DNA of 25,751 nt from DAOQAK01 sp043801235 (GTDB lineage: Bacteria > Bacteroidota > Bacteroidia > Bacteroidales > CG2-30-32-10). Of this stretch, positions 22,849-25,751 are shown one piece after another (within the stretch, counting starts at the first letter, position 1; each line of letters opens with the position of its first letter). Position numbers and translations under genes: made by a program. The notes under the pieces are model-generated. The model saw only the letters and a program-made list of their open reading frames with translations. It did not search any database and was not told the origin of the DNA. The stretch is from assembly GCA_043801235.1 (NCBI GenBank), contig JAZDMF010000236.1:1-25751 (forward strand), given 5' to 3'.

Positions 22849-24111
22849 ATGAAAATAAATTTAACACTCTGCATATTTTCCCTTTCGTTTTTTTTTCATA
22901 TACAGGCACAGGTGAACTGGGTGAAATACCCTTCGAACCCCGTGGTGGTTAAACAGAATTTTCTGACTGAATTCTATGCCATCGGCCAACCTGCAGTGAT
23001 TATGGAAAATGATACTTTTAAGATGTGGTACGTGGCCTGCGGCCTTGATCATAAGGGAAGGGTGTTATATGCAACCTCAGTAAACGGTAGCACCTGGACA
23101 AAATATGGCGGCGGTGCAGTTATTATGGATGTTGATTCTGCGGGTTCATGGGATGATACCTGGACCGATACTCCTGAGATTGTGCATGGACCCAATGGTT
23201 ATCTTCTTTATTTCTTTGGCGATTCTATTACCGATGTGCAGCCAGATCCACAGGCTCCTACAAGTAGTGCACTTGGTGTTGCTACATCACCCGATGGAAT
23301 TAACTGGACCCGTTATTCAGGAAATCCAATACTTACCAAAGGCGATACAGGATCATGGGAAAATTTCTGGATAGAATCGCCAGCGGTATTATGGGACAGC
23401 GCCACCAGCCAATACATGATGTGGTATAGCGGGGTGAATAAAAACTGGCTTATTCAAACAGGTTTAGCCACTTCGCCTGACGGACTGAACTGGACAAAAT
23501 ATCCCGGAAATCCTGTCATTACATACGGTCCGCCACAATCATACGATGATATGTGGGTGGCCGTTCCTTCAGTAATAAAAAAAGACGGACAATTTGAAAT
23601 GTGGTATAATGCATTTAATTCAATTGCTGCATGGGATACAACTTTTATCTGTTTTGCAACATCAACGGATGGCATCAACTGGACAAAATATGCAGGCAAT
23701 CCTTTACTAAATACTTTCACCCCTCCGTCTGACACCACTGTGGACAAAGGCGGTCCGTGGGCATGCGATGTGGTTTACGATCCCAATGAAAACAATTATA
23801 AAATGTGGTATGAAACATCAGCAGGATTTTGTTACGCAACATCGGGTGTTACTACTGGAAATTCATTTCTTTCACCCTTTGAAAAAGAAGACATTCTTGT
23901 TTATCCCAATCCATCCGGAAGTTTTGTTAATCTTCTTCTGCCTGTTTCCGGTTCAGAAATGAAAATTTTTAATGCATCGGGAAATGTTGTCTTTGAAAAA
24001 ACCTTGAAATCTGGCCACGAAGTTGTAACTTTGGACTTGCCGGGCGGAATATATTTTCTGAAGGTCACAATGGGAAATTCTGTTCTGACAAAAAAAATCA
24101 TCATTCAATGA
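22849..24111 (+). CDS. Secreted five-bladed-propeller-like protein, T9SS type A, paralogue of the preceding gene
   Basis: This 420-residue protein has signal peptide MKINLTLCIFSLSFFFHIQAQ. The same five repeats as in the preceding protein are seen, in clearer form: SPDGINWTRYSGNPILTKGD, WENFWIESPAVLWDS, MMWYSGV; then SPDGLNWTKYPGNPVITYG, YDDMWVAVPSVIKKDG, EMWYNAF. The Ig-like module of the upstream paralogue is absent. The C-terminal sorting domain starts at about 348 (LVYPNPSGSF) and ends TKKIIIQ. The gene begins 7 nt after the previous stop, and its own stop overlaps the next start codon by 4 nt. Duplication within the operon is the simplest origin. Binding or hydrolysis of a glycan is possible but not shown. 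Confidence 0.87.
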   Translation: MKINLTLCIFSLSFFFHIQAQVNWVKYPSNPVVVKQNFLTEFYAIGQPAVIMENDTFKMWYVACGLDHKGRVLYATSVNGSTWTKYGGGAVIMDVDSAGSWDDTWTDTPEIVHGPNGYLLYFFGDSITDVQPDPQAPTSSALGVATSPDGINWTRYSGNPILTKGDTGSWENFWIESPAVLWDSATSQYMMWYSGVNKNWLIQTGLATSPDGLNWTKYPGNPVITYGPPQSYDDMWVAVPSVIKKDGQFEMWYNAFNSIAAWDTTFICFATSTDGINWTKYAGNPLLNTFTPPSDTTVDKGGPWACDVVYDPNENNYKMWYETSAGFCYATSGVTTGNSFLSPFEKEDILVYPNPSGSFVNLLLPVSGSEMKIFNASGNVVFEKTLKSGHEVVTLDLPGGIYFLKVTMGNSVLTKKIIIQ

Positions 24112-25577
24112 ATATAAATTACAAAACAACAATCATTTTCTTTCTCTTTCTTTTTGCATTTAACATAAATTCTTCTGCGCAGCTGTGGTATATTACCCGT
24201 GGGCTCTCGACCGCCGAAGTAGCATGGGGCGTAGATGTTGACTCGGTTGGAAATGTATACTGGGCAGTAGAAGAAAAAAATGAATGGCCGTTCTGGTATT
24301 TTAATATACTCCTCTTCAAAATTGATCCGAACGGACAGGAAGTCTGGCAGAGTTCGCCTTATGGCGGAACATATAACGACATCGGTTTTGTTGCAAAAGT
24401 GGACGGGCAGAAGGTTTACCTTGCAGGGAGAACCGACTCTACCATGTATCCTGTTTCCGGAGATGTTCTGGTATTAAGCTATGACATAAGCGCTGGATCA
24501 TTGAACTGGGAGTACAAATACAATCCTGTTCCCGACAATGGCTACGAAGAAATAGACGGAATCATTATTCAACCTGACGGAATTTATCTTTCGGGCTGGA
24601 CAAAAGGATTGACAACTGATGAGGATTTTCTTATTCAGAAGATCAGCTTTTCGGGTTCACTTATCTGGACAAACTTCTGGGATTACAACAATCAGTTTGA
24701 CGGAGCCAACGGCCACATGGCCATGGATAATGACTATCTGTATATTGCAGGTCATGTGAATCTATTGGATGGCTCACTGGCTTGTTTTAGCCGTATAAAC
24801 GGAGCTTATCAATGGGACGTAACATGGAACAGTTCAAATAACGATGAAGTGCTTGGGCTTACTATGAGTTCCGATTCCATGCTTTACACGGTAGGTTACT
24901 ACGCTCCGTCTGGCGGCTCTTCTCAGACCTGCATTAAAAAATTTACCCGCTCAGGTCAGTTGAAATGGACAAGTGTGTTTGGCGGTGCAGAAACAGAAGA
25001 CTCTCGTGCCCTCGTTACAGATGGTGACAGCATTTTATATGTTGTGGGTACCACCACCAGTTACGGCAATGGAGGCAAGGATATTTTTGTTTTAAAATAC
25101 GATACGGCCGGTACCCTGTTAGATTCATTATTCTGGGGTGGCGCAAACAATGAGACTGCCCAGGATGTAGCTATATACGGTGATTTTCTTTACATCACAG
25201 GGCAAACACAAAGCTTTGGAAACGCACAAATTAATAACGACACTCTTTCCGATGGCCTGCTGCTTAAAATAAATGGAAGAACAATGCAGGCGCCTGATAC
25301 GATAATGACAGGTATTATCAATTCTTCTAATAATGAAGAAAATATAGTTAAGGTTTATCCCAACCCTTTCAGTGAAAAAATAACAATAGAAATCGTTAAT
25401 TGGAAAAACAAGGAATATGAATTAAACATTTTTGATCTGTTTGGAAAAATTGTTTTTCAAAAATTTTTGAATTCCTCTCAGGAAACACTATATTTGAACC
25501 TGCAAAGCGGAATGTATTTCATGCAAGTAAAAGGCGATAATTTCATTCAGACCAAAAAACTGGAAGTGATTCATTGA
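24108..25577 (+). CDS. Secreted beta-propeller protein, T9SS type A (last gene of cassette)
   Basis: The product is 489 residues. The ATG overlaps the preceding stop (ATGA), which indicates translational coupling. The signal peptide is MNINYKTTIIFFLFLFAFNINSSAQ. Residues of about 28-400 form SBBP-like propeller repeats: GVDVDSVGNVYWAVEE, then GIYLSGWTKG, LYIAGHVN, LYTVGYYAPSGG, LYVVGTTTSYGNGGKDIFVLKY and LYITGQTQSFG. The type A sorting domain begins at about 415 (VKVYPNPFSEKITIEI), with FDLFGKIVFQ and the final TKKLEVIH. It resembles the first gene of the cassette more than the two middle ones. No enzymatic signature is seen. Confidence 0.88.
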   Translation: MNINYKTTIIFFLFLFAFNINSSAQLWYITRGLSTAEVAWGVDVDSVGNVYWAVEEKNEWPFWYFNILLFKIDPNGQEVWQSSPYGGTYNDIGFVAKVDGQKVYLAGRTDSTMYPVSGDVLVLSYDISAGSLNWEYKYNPVPDNGYEEIDGIIIQPDGIYLSGWTKGLTTDEDFLIQKISFSGSLIWTNFWDYNNQFDGANGHMAMDNDYLYIAGHVNLLDGSLACFSRINGAYQWDVTWNSSNNDEVLGLTMSSDSMLYTVGYYAPSGGSSQTCIKKFTRSGQLKWTSVFGGAETEDSRALVTDGDSILYVVGTTTSYGNGGKDIFVLKYDTAGTLLDSLFWGGANNETAQDVAIYGDFLYITGQTQSFGNAQINNDTLSDGLLLKINGRTMQAPDTIMTGIINSSNNEENIVKVYPNPFSEKITIEIVNWKNKEYELNIFDLFGKIVFQKFLNSSQETLYLNLQSGMYFMQVKGDNFIQTKKLEVIH

Positions 25578-25621
25578 GTCAGCATTTTATTTTTTTATTG
25601 ACATAAGGGGAAAATACATAC

Positions 25622-25751
25622 TGTGTGTATTAGTTGTATAAACACACAAAAAAAAGCGTAAGTCCTGTACAAATGAATGACCCCGACCCAAGGGTCGAGG
25701 TATCAAAAAAAGCCAACCCACAAAAAAGAACAATTCGATGCAGAGCATCGA
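25622..25751. repeat. Cluster of palindromes at the right edge
   Basis: Three hairpin-capable repeats follow the operon. They are TGTGTGT/ACACACA (25622-25628/25642-25648), CGACCC/GGGTCG around AA (25684-25697), and a perfect TCGATGC-AGA-GCATCGA (25735-25751) cut by the window end. Between them lies GCGTAAGTCCTGTAC (25656-25670), which resembles ends of some insertion sequences as I remember them. This may be the beginning of a mobile element whose body lies outside the window. Confidence 0.4.

Noticed and set aside
19774..25577. Polysaccharide utilisation locus
   Set aside because: There is no SusC/SusD pair, no sensor-regulator, and no confidently assigned glycosidase. T9SS cargo alone does not make such a locus.

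Overview
The window looks like chromosomal DNA of a moderately AT-rich member of the Bacteroidota, probably uncultured and gliding or T9SS-bearing. Several things support this. Six large proteins end in type IX secretion (T9SS) sorting domains, five of type A ('YPNP...' start) and one of type B (gliding-associated 'FSPNGDGNND' type). Signal peptides end in the '...AQ' or '...SQ' style of this phylum. Several genes are preceded by the Bacteroidota -7 box TAnnTTTG. A bacterial GGGP synthase and an S9B dipeptidyl peptidase are also typical of the phylum. No rRNA, tRNA, CRISPR array or transposase gene was found.

Layout: (1) 1-4017, minus strand: a TolC-type outer membrane efflux protein (broken by a 1-nt deletion), its HlyD/MacA-type adaptor, then tsaB (tRNA t6A synthesis), and the first codons of another gene at the left edge. 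(2) 4327-7954, plus: a T9SS-exported M1 aminopeptidase directly followed by an OmpA-domain protein. (3) 7955-9036: an AT-rich island with a small lipoprotein and a four-helix-bundle gene remnant, bounded by inverted repeats. (4) 9037-12887: a second OmpA-domain paralogue and a large beta-propeller/Ig protein with a type B sorting domain. (5) 12959-15468: a SWIM/SNF2 helicase, also interrupted by a 1-nt deletion. (6) 15653-19438, minus: DPP4-like peptidase, GGGP synthase and 4'-phosphopantetheinyl transferase. (7) 19774-25577, plus: a tightly packed four-gene operon of secreted beta-propeller proteins, all with type A sorting domains. (8) 25578-25751: palindrome-rich non-coding end.

How the genes fit together: the dominant theme is the cell surface. 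There are T9SS cargo (peptidase and propeller adhesin/binding proteins), OmpA-type envelope proteins, an efflux adaptor and outer membrane channel, and a periplasmic or surface DPP4. The housekeeping genes (tsaB, GGGP synthase, PPTase, SNF2) are interspersed among these.

The least explained signal is in the spaces between genes. Five intergenic regions each carry a pair of imperfect inverted arms (17-32 nt) separated by about 84-147 nt. The architecture is the same each time but the sequence 'words' differ. A sixth pair flanks the AT-rich island. All alignments were made by eye; no search or folding program was run.
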